Shown in pieces: positions 9,127 to 17,463 of a stretch of 27,596 nt of DNA. The position numbers were made by a program, and so were the translations under genes. The stretch is taken from the NCBI GenBank assembly GCA_027579435.1, contig JANBPK010001314.1:1-27596 (forward strand), read 5' to 3'. Within the stretch, counting starts at the first letter, position 1; every line of letters starts with the position of its first letter. A model generated the notes under the pieces. The model was not told where the DNA came from. It worked only from the letters and a program-made list of their open reading frames with translations, and ran no database searches. This DNA is from Candolleomyces eurysporus (lineage: Eukaryota > Basidiomycota > Agaricomycetes > Agaricales > Psathyrellaceae).

Positions 9127-10477
9127 ATGGCTTCATTGACGCCCTTTTCCTGGTCTCTCAAAAGCAGTTCCTACTGGCTAGACGTCGGTGCCCAAAGCCC
9201 TGGATCTGAGGTTGTGACTGATATCGTGAAATGTATTCTGCTCTCCATGTTCACAGGTGAGTCAACGATCTTGTTCTCAGATTTAAATTTGATCGCTGAC
9301 ATCGGCACAATCTTAAGCTATATTGGCAGGCAAATCGGTCGCCATCCTCAAGCTCCTTTGTCAAAGACGTAGCCAGGGAGGGAAGCGGGATGCTGGCGTT
9401 TACGCTATAACCAGTCTCCTATTGTCTGCTTTGTTTATCATTGGCACTATCCTGTACTGCACGAAATTTTTGCTGGCCTTGAAAAAGGCTATGTGTGCTA
9501 TGGCGACCTGGGATCCGGCCCAGACGGGCGCTGACCAGATTTCCGACTGGATAAAGTGTAATGGGGTCCTTCAAAACCACTACCTCCACGATACAGTCGA
9601 CAATGTTCTGGGGTTAGTCTTTGCCCTCAATGCTCAGATCATTCTTTCCATCGTCAACAGCGTTTTCGTGCGTCAGCCTTTTTCATGCTACAATATAGTC
9701 AGTCTCATGAATCAACAGGTCTATCGAGTCCGCAAGGTGTTCTCTGATATGTGGATGGTTTACGTCCCTGTCGCAGCGCTCTATGTCCTCTGGGTCGGTG
9801 AGCCATTGATCTTTCTGGTATTTGCCATGCTTCTCTAGGCTGACATTACTTGCAAGTCATCTCATTTGTCGAGATCTACAGCACCTTGAGGTTGGATTGG
9901 AGCGTGCCCGATTATCCTCGCCTCTTCCAATTGACAACCAAGGAGCTCCTGCATTTTTTGGTCGCCCTCTCTTTCATCTTCAACCTCCTCGTCACCGTCG
10001 CTATTGCCACTCGGAGATTCCTGAGACTTCGTGGAAAATCCACGATCCCAGAAGGAGCCAGCTTCTCTCTGGACAGCAACAAGAGCCTAGGGTACAATAA
10101 GGCCATGATCCTCCTTGTTGACGCCGCGCTTCCAGTCACTTTGTGCTCCTTTGCCATCGTGATCGCGTATTCTCGAGCTGTGTCAACCTATTCAGCCGCC
10201 GCGTCCAGGTTCCAAGGAATATTCACAATCTTTTGGCTTGTGTTCAACGTAAGTGCATTGATATCTGTGTCCCTTGAATTCTTGTCAAACATTCTTTGTT
10301 AATAAGGCCATGGCACCTCATCTGATTGCTATTCACAATCTGCGAGCAGAGGCCAAGGAATTCGCGAAGAAGACTGAGACTTTCCTCGTCGAGAAGCTTC
10401 GGGATTCTTCGCTCAACATGGACGTTGTGGCCGTCAAGACTCTGGCCTATTCCAAGGATGAGCCCGCTCCCGTATGA
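9127..10477 (+). CDS. Gene A: seven-helix membrane protein, receptor-like, family unknown
   Basis: Exons are 9127-9256, 9318-9667, 9719-9797, 9857-10248 and 10307-10477, giving 373 residues; intron phases are 1, 0, 1, 0. These sites are matched in genes B and C. Seven hydrophobic helices follow a short polar N-terminus; examples are VYAITSLLLSALFIIGTILYC (second), LLHFLVALSFIFNLLVTVAI (fifth) and ILLVDAALPVTLCSFAIVIA (sixth). Arg/Lys clusters fall in alternate loops (CQRRSQGGKR, RRFLRLRGKS, the tail after HNLRAEAKEF), which predicts N-outside, C-inside. Two cysteines in the first outer loop (MCAMATWD and WIKCNG) are conserved in all three paralogues and could pair. The protein ends ...YSKDEPAPV. 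Function is unknown; receptor or sensor is an inference from topology. Its 5' flank is repeat copy 2 instead of the flank shared by B and C. The 51-base second intron lacks a stop and keeps frame, so it could be retained. Confidence 0.88.
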
Positions 10478-10589
10478 GCCGGAAGTTTGAACTCTTTTAA
10501 CTGGCACTTCCACACTTCAATCCGTGTGTGATGCAGCGAGTTAGCGGTATGTATCGTACGTCTTTTCCTTTCTGGCTTTGCGTTCTCCC

Positions 10590-10669
10590 AATGTATCTAC
10601 GAGAAAAACCTGACAAAAAAATTGCCATGACTTGTGATGATGCTTATGTGTATTGTTCTGTGTGTAGGT
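10590..10669 (+). other. Conserved 3'-flank block of gene A
   Basis: About 110 bases after the stop codon is a block nearly identical to ones after B (16103-16180) and C (18929-19003), centred on ATTGCCATGACTTGTGATGA followed by TGCTTATGTGT. It has no conserved open frame. It is probably 3' untranslated sequence or a 3'-end-processing region carried along by duplication; strong conservation may also mean function. Confidence 0.6.
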
Positions 10670-10789
10670 TAGAGTAGAGTTGGACTCTTGTAGCTCACAT
10701 TGTACTTTTATGTTGAATACCATGACCTGTGTTGAAACGTCAATGCGCCCACTGGATGATCGCGACATCGGAGACAAAACAGAAGACGT

Positions 10790-11465
10790 ACACTCAAGGC
10801 CAGCACACTCGACAATGGCCCAAACGGGCGGACTGGCACTGGCCAACAGGCAAATGGCAAAGGCAAACGGGCACTGCACAGGCCAACGACACGGGCCAAC
10901 GGCCAAACCGCAAATTTGCACTGGTAAATCGGGCACCGGCAATTGGGAAAACCGGTGGTGGGTGGTTGGGCGAGGGTTATGGGTGAAACAGGCAACAACG
11001 ATAAGTTGAACGAGGAGTGCCAGGCCACGTCCACAACGAGAGTTAGCAGCATCGCAATGGGCAACGAGCGAGTGGAGACGAGCGGCACTAGTCCATGTAT
11101 GCCAACAGCAGTCTGAGTTAGCAACATGCACCAGGCAACCTGTGGGAAGTGGCCGCTGCTTTGCACGGCAGTGGTCCGAGGCATTTTGCCTCCTTACTAT
11201 TGTGCTCGGACGGGAAACAAGAGGAGACAGTAAGGTGAGCCCAAGAAAGGAAAGCGGGAAACACCGACGGAAAATAGCGGTGCCGATGTTGGTTCCTGCA
11301 CATGCCGCGCATCCATCTTGGCGCCTGGAAACTGAGTGTATGAACCCGAGTCAAAATGCCTCGGAACAAGCACGGACAGAAACGAGCAACACCGGCCGGT
11401 GAGTGCCAAAAAAAGTCAGCGACATCGCACCAGGCCAGAAATGAGCAGCACTAGTCAATACACGC
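10790..11465. repeat. Degenerate GC-rich repeat region
   Basis: Words related to GGCCAAC, GGGCAAC and CAGGCAA recur at 10815-10960 and 11000-11140. GAGCGGCACTAGTC near 11078 returns as GAGCAGCACTAGTC near 11441. GTCCGAGGCATTTTG near 11176 returns inverted as CAAAATGCCTCGGA near 11353. The long minus-strand open frames here (for example 10541-11131) are low-complexity and not supported as genes. Confidence 0.45.
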
Positions 11466-11469
11466 TGCA

Positions 11470-12715
11470 GGCGCTCTTTGCAGGTCCGTCGGCACGGCGG
11501 GATCAAGGCGGAGACCCTCGTTTCTAGCCTTATCATTAGCATTGAGATATGAAAGTCTCCCGAAGTTGTCAATCTCGATATAGGGCCACCCATAGTATGA
11601 GAATGGGATGCTTCGTCAACCTCGGCGCGCAGGGTACTGTCAGAGAGGAGATAATGCAAGATCTCAGAGAGCGTTGTTGCAGCCGTGTCGACAACAGTGA
11701 GCAAACAATCCTGAGACAACCAGTTCCATCTGGTCTGCGATAGAAACGTCTCTTTCTTCCACGAGAAGCTCGTACTATTACTGAAGTTGAGTGATTTGAG
11801 AAAAGATTCCTTTGACGGCTGCGTACCGCATGATAGAACAAGTCCTTCTGTTTGTCTGCATTGCGGCACGGTTTCCAGCCTGTTGGACACCTAAGAACGA
11901 AAGAGCGTGCATTCGCGGGCTGATGAAAGGGATGGATAACATGAGCGGTTTTATCAAGAACACATGGTACATCACAGCTGGCAGTCCGATACAGGTCATG
12001 TAAATTTCAGCTCTTGTAAATCAAAAACAAAATATAGAGAGTCGCACGTACTCCATTCCTTCTAATATTGCTGTAAGAAATCCGTGGATGTCACCGTCGC
12101 GCATAACTCTGAAGCAACTCCCAAGGCTTTGTAATTAGAACGAACAACCCCTAGTCTGTGGATATGGAAGACTTATGCAAGGTCTCCTATAAAGTCGAAC
12201 CTTTGAAAGGCTCAGTTGTGAAACCCACTAAACCAGCTTGATTTCCACTCAGGAAAAGTGGCTGAACCGTTTTGCAAAGTCAACGGGCGTCCCCTTTGCC
12301 TGTTTGACGCTGAGTGAATGAAGGTGGTCGTGGAGCTGCTTGCCACGGATTTCGGGCAGTCGTTGATCGACAGCCCCGGCGGAGAAGGCGTTATTCACCC
12401 CTCTCTGAATGTTTGTCATTGGACACTCGGCAAAACCGACGGCCGTCCCAGAATGATCAAGAGAGACATGAGCGAAAGCTGCATTTACGGTTCAAGTGAC
12501 AACTCACGAGGGCCTCTGGGCCTGCATTGAGAGCCGAAAGTGTGAGGAATTGCGTCCGTTCGACAAATGATAGTTCGTTTGGACCTGAGGAAATCAAGTC
12601 GATGCGTCGGCGTTGCTTTATGGTCATGAAATCTACCAGCGCAAATTATCGGTCCATAAAAATCATGGAGGTTTTTGAGATGCCAATGGGAATCGCTGCG
12701 TAGGGCTACCAAAGT
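11470..12715 (-). pseudogene. Cytochrome P450 pseudogene (basidiomycete type)
   Basis: P450 landmarks appear in the correct order along the minus strand but in different frames. Near 12690-12640 is HWHLKNLHDFYGPI, as in the N-terminal region (WHLxxLHxxYGPIVR). At about 12420-12250 is the C-helix zone NNAFSAGAVD continuing to VDFAKRFSHFS. At 12196-12176 is DFIGDLA, as in FDxxGDLAFG. At about 11850-11827 is KDLFYHA, as in the KDLFYHL loop of many mushroom P450s. At about 11700-11640 is the I-helix DTAATTLSEILHYLL with RAEVDEA, lacking the usual AG before DT. At 11519-11508 the K-helix ExxR reads EGLR, within NEGLRLDPAVPTDLQRAPA. The heme-binding FxxGxRxCxG loop was not found; the frame decays into the repeat region beyond 11470. 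Several frameshifts and stops make it non-functional. An intact P450 is a monooxygenase anchored in the endoplasmic reticulum. Family is not assignable by eye. Confidence 0.75.
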
Positions 12716-14040
12716 ACATCACAGATTCGTGGGTTTGCAGATCAGAGGAGCTGGGTAGTCAGCAAGAAGGTGGAACGGAGAGAACTGATAGCAGATAATC
12801 AAACTACCCAGGCTAAAGCAAAGTAGCAGAAGCCGCGAGGGGCACGATGAAATAGAAGAAGTGTTTGAGAATGCGTGGAGCGGCGCGTCGGGCTGGCTCA
12901 GTTTGCTTTAAATGGCACGGTTGGTCAATGGTGAATGGGAGCACTAAGAGGCAAGCGGCTGCAGTGGAGAGGCGCTTATGCGTTCTGAGCCACTGGTGCG
13001 CCAGCTTCGAAGGATGCTAGGTCATAGCCGCTGCAGGCGAATGAGTTTGAGCTGATGGGTAAGGCCTTACGGCCGGCCCGGTATGGAGCGGTCACCGTGG
13101 CACTAGCTTGTTCGCTTTCCCACGGCTCCTCAATCTACTTCGAGAAGTGCATGCGCGCCTCGGATCACTCGTTATCATCGACTCAGATTACTGTATCCTG
13201 CACCTTCTCTGCTCACTGACAAAGCACACGCGCGTTACATTTAGCCCATTCCTCGTCACTGGGCTCCGTACAGAGTACTGTTTTCGTTTGGCACCTAATC
13301 GCCCTGGTAGCATGGGTGAGGTCGAACAGAAAATGCAGGAATGTGGATGGTGGTAAGGAAAGGAAGGATCCTGATGTTTTGGGTATGCAGGCCTTCANTT
13401 TTTTCGGTGATCCTTTTGCGGGGAGCTCTGAAGTAGAAGGAAAAGGAAATCAAAGCCTACATAATTTCTCGAGTGTCGTGGATGAATGGATCATTTCTGC
13501 GGCGAATACCTGGAATCATATGTACGCCTCTCATTCTATACCTCTGATCCTCCTCTCCTCCGTTTTCCCAGCCTCATCGAATTCTCCATACTCCTGGGCC
13601 GCGAATCCTTTTACACGACTGGGCTAAATTGGATAAATTCCCTTCCCTTGAGCTCGACCGACTTTCTTGCTCTTGCGGGTAGGCTGAGCTCGCCATGATC
13701 AGCCTTGTACCTGTTGGACTACGGCCAAGGTCGTTCGCATGGGGGGCGTCCAAAGCTACATTCTATCCTGAATTCCGGCTCGGGAACTACGTGAAGATTT
13801 CTAGGTCAGTTTTGCTTCTTTCATGGCTGTACCTTCTGTTCTCACTTTCCATGTTAGATATCCTTAATCTCGGTCCAAGAGCGGCCTGTTGCTCCTTCCA
13901 CAGCTTTACGTGTATCTATTGCTCTCCTCTGTTTGATCAAACGCCCTTCAGCTCTGTTGTCGTTCGTTTTGTCGCAAGCTCGGGCGGTATCCCTTGGAAG
14001 TCTGTGATCTTGGAAGCGTGGCTAGTCGGAAAAGGAAGAA
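12716..14040. other. Stretch without a recognised gene
   Basis: Open frames at 13108-13356, 13316-13627, 13486-13698 and 13695-14066 (plus) are short and overlap, and none shows a motif I know. A possible small intron (GTCAGTTTTGCTTC...CATGTTAG, about 13806-13857) hints at old coding sequence. An N sits at 13398 beside a T run. Confidence 0.45.
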
Positions 14041-14490
14041 ATGAAGAAGTTACCGGCGATATTTAGCTTTGAAATGTGGCAAAAGCTATATTCCGTGAGT
14101 TCGGGAATTCTATCTCGTCTGAGGGGTGAGCCTACCGTCAAGTCTCCCCGCCTTTTATGGACGATTAGCTGTGCATTTACCTCAGATATCGAAGGATAGT
14201 GTCCACCGTTGTATTGGGGAACTTCGTATCAATATCTTGGAACTCCAGCGTTGGTAGGCATGTTTCCAACCGCAGCATCCGTCATTTCATTGATATCGCG
14301 ATTGCATTCCATGATTTGGACTTCCGACCTGACGAAGTGAGTATTTCAGCCCTCTGATCTCTTTAACTCTATATTCTACATCGAAACTAGGCTTCGAAAT
14401 TGTGGCTTTCAAAGAATGAATCTCGACGCGGCAAGGGGTGTAGGTTCTCAACTGGGCTGTGCATGAAGGTGGCAGGTGCTGTGGACCAGG
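14041..14490 (+). pseudogene. Coding-looking block upstream of gene B, shared with the flank of gene C
   Basis: A possible exon set is 14041-14094 (MKKLPAIFSFEMWQKLYS), 14169-14336 (contains LGNFVSISWNSS and IRHFIDIAIAFHDLDFRPDE) and from 14391 onward (ASKLWLSKNESRRGKG), with GT/AG introns that keep one frame. The last piece stays open through to gene B exon 1 in the same frame, so an automatic predictor might fuse them. At 16742-17035, before gene C, is a diverged copy: SGNVVLISC aligns with LGNFVSISW in the same frame, and both copies continue into a GTGAGT donor followed by similar intron sequence. The product is not recognised. The first copy may be a real small gene and the second is decayed; alternatively both are relics. 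Confidence 0.35.
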
Positions 14491-14530
14491 AACCTAACCC
14501 TGCTGAGGAAACCAGGTATCCAACTCATAC

Positions 14531-14542
14531 GTTAACGTTAAC
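14531..14542. promoter_or_regulatory. Palindrome in the gene B 5' flank
   Basis: GTTAACGTTAAC is a perfect 12-base palindrome 125 bases before the gene B start. It is followed by ACTCCCACAC; the corresponding place before gene C reads TAACGTTA then AACTCGCACAC. It may be a transcription-factor site, which is inference. Confidence 0.4.
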
Positions 14543-14612
14543 TCCCACACCGAACTTTGTTTATGGTGGCCTTTCCCAGAAAAAGTCCGGGCCAGAAACG
14601 GAACCTAAATGC

Positions 14613-14620
14613 TATAAAAT
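14613..14620 (+). promoter_or_regulatory. TATA box of gene B
   Basis: TATAAAAT lies 47 bases before the start codon of gene B. The leader CTCACCATGG matches gene A around its ATG. Confidence 0.65.
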
Positions 14621-14666
14621 CAGCGGAAGGCATCACAGCGCCCGTCTCCACCCCTTGCGCCTCACC

Positions 14667-15933
14667 ATGGCTGCATTGACTCCCTCTTTCTGGTCTTTCG
14701 ATACTCATTCTTACTTTCAGGGTGTCCATAGCCAAAGCCCAGGATCTGAGATTGTCGTTGACATAGTGAGATGTATTCTGCTTTCCACGTTCACAGGTTA
14801 GCCGAAAGTTCTTGGCCTCAAACTTATTCTTTGAACGCTAACATCAGCACAATTTTAAGTCGTATTGGCCGTCAAATCGGCCACCATCCTCAAGCTCCTT
14901 GGGCGGAGGCGTAGCCGGGGAGATAAGAGGAGTCCTGGCGTTTACGCTGTCGTCAGTCTTGTATTGTTCGCGCTTTTTGTCATTGGGACTATTCTGTACT
15001 GCACGAAGGTCTTGCTGGCCTTGAAGGAGGCTATGTGTGCTGTCGCAACCTGGGATACTCGGGGCGATATCGTCCAGAGTTCCGGCTGGATAAAGTGCAG
15101 AGGGGTCATCCGGAACGGTTATATCCACGATAGGGTCGATAAGGTCCTAAGAACGATCTTTGCCCTCAATGCCCAGGTCATTCTCTCCATCGTCAATGGT
15201 ATTTTGGTACGTCACTTTCGTATTCTTCGCTGCAACGGAATTGGTTTGACGAAAGGACAGGTCTTCCGAGTCTACAAGGTGTTCTCTGATATGTGGATGG
15301 TGTACGCCCCTGTCAAAGCGCTCTATGTCCTCTGGGTCGGTGAGTCATTTATTTTCCTTATTCCCCGTGTTCGCCTAGGCTGATTTTTCCCTCAAGTCAT
15401 CTCATTTGTCGAAATGTATACCATCTTGAGGTTCGATTGGGATGTGCCGGTCCATCCTCGCCTCTTCCAATTGACATTCAACTCGCTCATGCACTTGTCG
15501 TTCGCCCTCTCGTTCATCTTCAACCTCCTCGTCACTGTTTCTATTGCCACCCGGAGGTTCCTGCAGCTTCATGGAAAATCCACCGTTCCGGAAGGAGGCA
15601 GCTTCCCTCTGGACAACGACAAGAGACCGGGGTATAACAAGGCTCAGATCCTCCTTGTTGACGCCGCGCTTCCGGTCACCTTGTGCTCCTTGGTCCTAGT
15701 AATCGCGTATTCTCAAGTTGTACTGAACTATACAAACGCTGCGTTCCATTTCCAAGGAGTATTCGCGATCCTTTGGCTTGTGTTCAGTGTAAGTGCATCG
15801 TTACCAAAGTTCCCCGATTTCTCGTCTAATATTCTTTGTTATCAAGGTCATGGCACCTCATCTGATTGCGATTCACCATCTGCGAGCAGAGGCCAAGGAA
15901 TTTGCGAGGAAGGCCGAGACGGCGATTGTCTAG
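14667..15933 (+). CDS. Gene B: seven-helix membrane protein, C-terminally truncated paralogue
   Basis: Exons are 14667-14796, 14860-15206, 15261-15339, 15397-15788 and 15847-15933, giving 344 residues with the same intron phases as A and C. All seven helices and the two outer-loop cysteines (MCAVATWD, WIKCRG) are present. The third inner loop reads RRFLQLHGKSTVPEGG and ends KRPGYNKAQ. The tail stops at TAG 15931-15933, where A has a Glu codon (GAG) in VEKLRDSS. Just downstream a two-base loss relative to C shifts the frame, and the segment matching PAPGG is missing, so about 33 residues of the charged tail are gone. The first intron differs: the splice acceptor GGCAG|GC available in A and C is GGCCGTC here, so the acceptor 12 bases upstream (TTTTAAG) must be used. 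B may still be made as a shortened protein or may be early in decay. Confidence 0.82.
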
Positions 15934-16102
15934 AAGCTTAGGGATCTTCCTCCACACGGACATCGTTGGCGCCAAGACTCTGGCCTACTCCCAGGACGAG
16001 CTGAAAGTTTGGACTCTTTCAACTTAGACTTCCACACTTCAATCTGCGTGTGGGGTAGTGAATTATCTTGTGTCTCTTCCTCTCGGACTCTGCTTTCCTT
16101 CA

Positions 16103-16180
16103 ACGTATCTACGAGAAAATCAGACAAAAAATTGCCATGACTTCCGATGATGCTTATGTGTGACCGTTCTCTATGTAGGC
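16103..16180 (+). other. Conserved 3'-flank block of gene B
   Basis: Counterpart of 10590-10669 and 18929-19003, with core AATTGCCATGACTTCCGATG followed by ATGCTTATGTGTGACCGTT. It is retained although the gene has lost its C-terminal tail. Confidence 0.6.
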
Positions 16181-16373
16181 TACTTAGTAAAATCGAAGCT
16201 CGGACTTCTGTAGCTCACACTGTACTTGTACGCTGAATACTATTACCTGTGTTGAAACATCGCTGCAGTGCCCACTGGGACCGCGACCTCAGGCAAAGTC
16301 ATGTACGTAACAACACATTGCAAACTTTGACAGTGCATCCTCATGTCCCCTTCTCTCGTACAAGTACCGTCCA

Positions 16374-16587
16374 CCGAGATTGTCGGTTCAGGAGGTGGTA
16401 GACGCGGTCGTAGCTCTCGCAGCCTCCGACTACGTTTCCCGCAGCTCCACTATGAAGTTAACTGGTCTCGTCAACAAGGCTTGGTATCTAAGAAGCACCT
16501 TTTCCGTCAGATCGATTTTCGACCCGAGCCGGAGTGAACACCCATCGCTAACTTTGAAGGGCTCACTCGAGCACAACGCATTTTTAT
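16374..16587 (+). pseudogene. Possible F-box-like fragment
   Basis: One frame reads PRLSVQEVVDAVVALAASDYV, then TMKLTGLVNKAWYLRSTF and RSIFDPSRSEH, and stops at 16587. The spacing of LSVQEVVDAVV, a short gap and LVNKAWYLRS resembles an F-box (LPxEvvdxIi...LVcraWlprs), a protein-interaction motif that recruits targets to SCF ubiquitin ligases and is expanded in mushrooms. There is no clear start codon (the open frame begins with non-ATG codons) and no downstream repeat domain, so it is a fragment or a chance resemblance. Confidence 0.3.
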
Positions 16588-16741
16588 GACGATGCATCGA
16601 AGATTTGAGCGTACCATTTCATCGGGATTTCACTGGCAAGGGCCTGAACCATACTTCCATCATTCGCTTTTTTCTCTTTTTCTCATTTTGGTGAAAGAAT
16701 TTTCTCTACGGGCCCTCCCAGTGGGAGATAGCGAGAAACTA

Positions 16742-17062
16742 TGAAGATTCTTCGGGGATTGCTCTGGAATGTAATGACGTAATTCGTTCCAGAAGTTGCT
16801 GAGATCGTCGTTTCTCCATCATCACTCGGGCATGATTAGCCGTGCACTTGCCACAGATGTTGTAGCAAGTGGATGCAAAGAACAAAAGGTAGGTGTTGCG
16901 TCTGGGAACGTTGTATTGATTTCTTGCACTGATACGATGACCTCGGCTTTTGACGGACGCAATTCCCAACACCAACAGGTGTCATTCACAATGCCGTTGT
17001 ACGAAGCTGGATCCGGGCCTCAAGGTGAGTTCCCCAGCCCTTTGCCCTGTATTATTGCGTAG
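16742..17062 (+). pseudogene. Decayed copy of the block upstream of gene B
   Basis: The DNA aligns with 14041-14360 (for example GATTAGCCGTGCACTTGCC against GATTAGCTGTGCATTTACC, and GTGAGTTCCCCAGCCCTTTG against GTGAGTATTTCAGCCCTCTG). The plus-strand frame keeps SGNVVLISC in register with the B copy but has lost the equivalent first exon through stops. It was part of the same duplication that produced gene C. Confidence 0.35.
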
Positions 17063-17362
17063 ATGGTTTCCACTACATACCTATGCCTTCATCTCTATGT
17101 TCAGCATTTAAAATGGTTTCTTCGCTGGGGTTTCGTCTTGCATCGAAACTTTCCCTCACTCTAAAATGCCAGTGGGGCTCCTAGTTGTACGTTCTCTAAG
17201 TGCTCGAAGATAGTATGTGCTGTGAAGAAGGAACTAGAACCTCGATCTGCTCTTGATACAGCATTCATTCGCTAACGTTAAAACTCGCACACTCATTGAG
17301 CGGTGAGTTATTTCTGGCCTTTCAGAAGACCTACATCGGGTTCCACGGGGCATGGATGTTTG
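17063..17362. other. 5' flank of gene C
   Basis: No gene is seen. It is weakly alignable with 14390-14610 before gene B, including GTGCTGTG...AGGAAC and the TAACGTTA palindrome at 17273-17280. Confidence 0.45.
17273..17280. promoter_or_regulatory. Palindrome in the gene C 5' flank
   Basis: TAACGTTA followed by AAACTCGCACAC, matching the position and context of the palindrome before gene B. It lies 183 bases before the gene C start. Confidence 0.35.
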
Positions 17363-17370
17363 TATATAAA
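17363..17370 (+). promoter_or_regulatory. TATA box of gene C
   Basis: TATATAAA lies 93 bases before the gene C start, farther than in A and B, which implies a longer leader. The leader just before the ATG matches gene A (GTCTTCACCCTCTTCAACC). Confidence 0.6.
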
Positions 17371-17463
17371 GCCTCCTAAACTAGACCCCTTTGCTCGGGT
17401 TGATAGTGAATAACGACCCTCCCACGCATCAAGGCCACCGTCTTCACCCTCTTCAACCTCAGA

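Larger units (their letters stand above)
14041..16290 (+). repeat. Duplicated segment, gene B unit
   Basis: Similarity to the gene C unit (about 16735-19045) covers the upstream coding-looking block, the promoter with the palindrome and TATA box, the whole gene and about 250 bases after the stop. Gene A shares only the part from the TATA box to about 10745. The upstream limit is vague because divergence there is high. Confidence 0.55.

Noticed and set aside
9318..9838. Reading gene A as an intron-less 171-codon gene ending at 9838
   Set aside because: The frame continues through a GT/AG intron to exon 4, and genes B and C conserve the same exon order and phases.
10541..11131. 196-codon minus-strand open frame after gene A
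   Set aside because: It is made from the degenerate GC-rich repeat and the conserved 3' flank of gene A, and the flank copies after B and C do not keep the frame.
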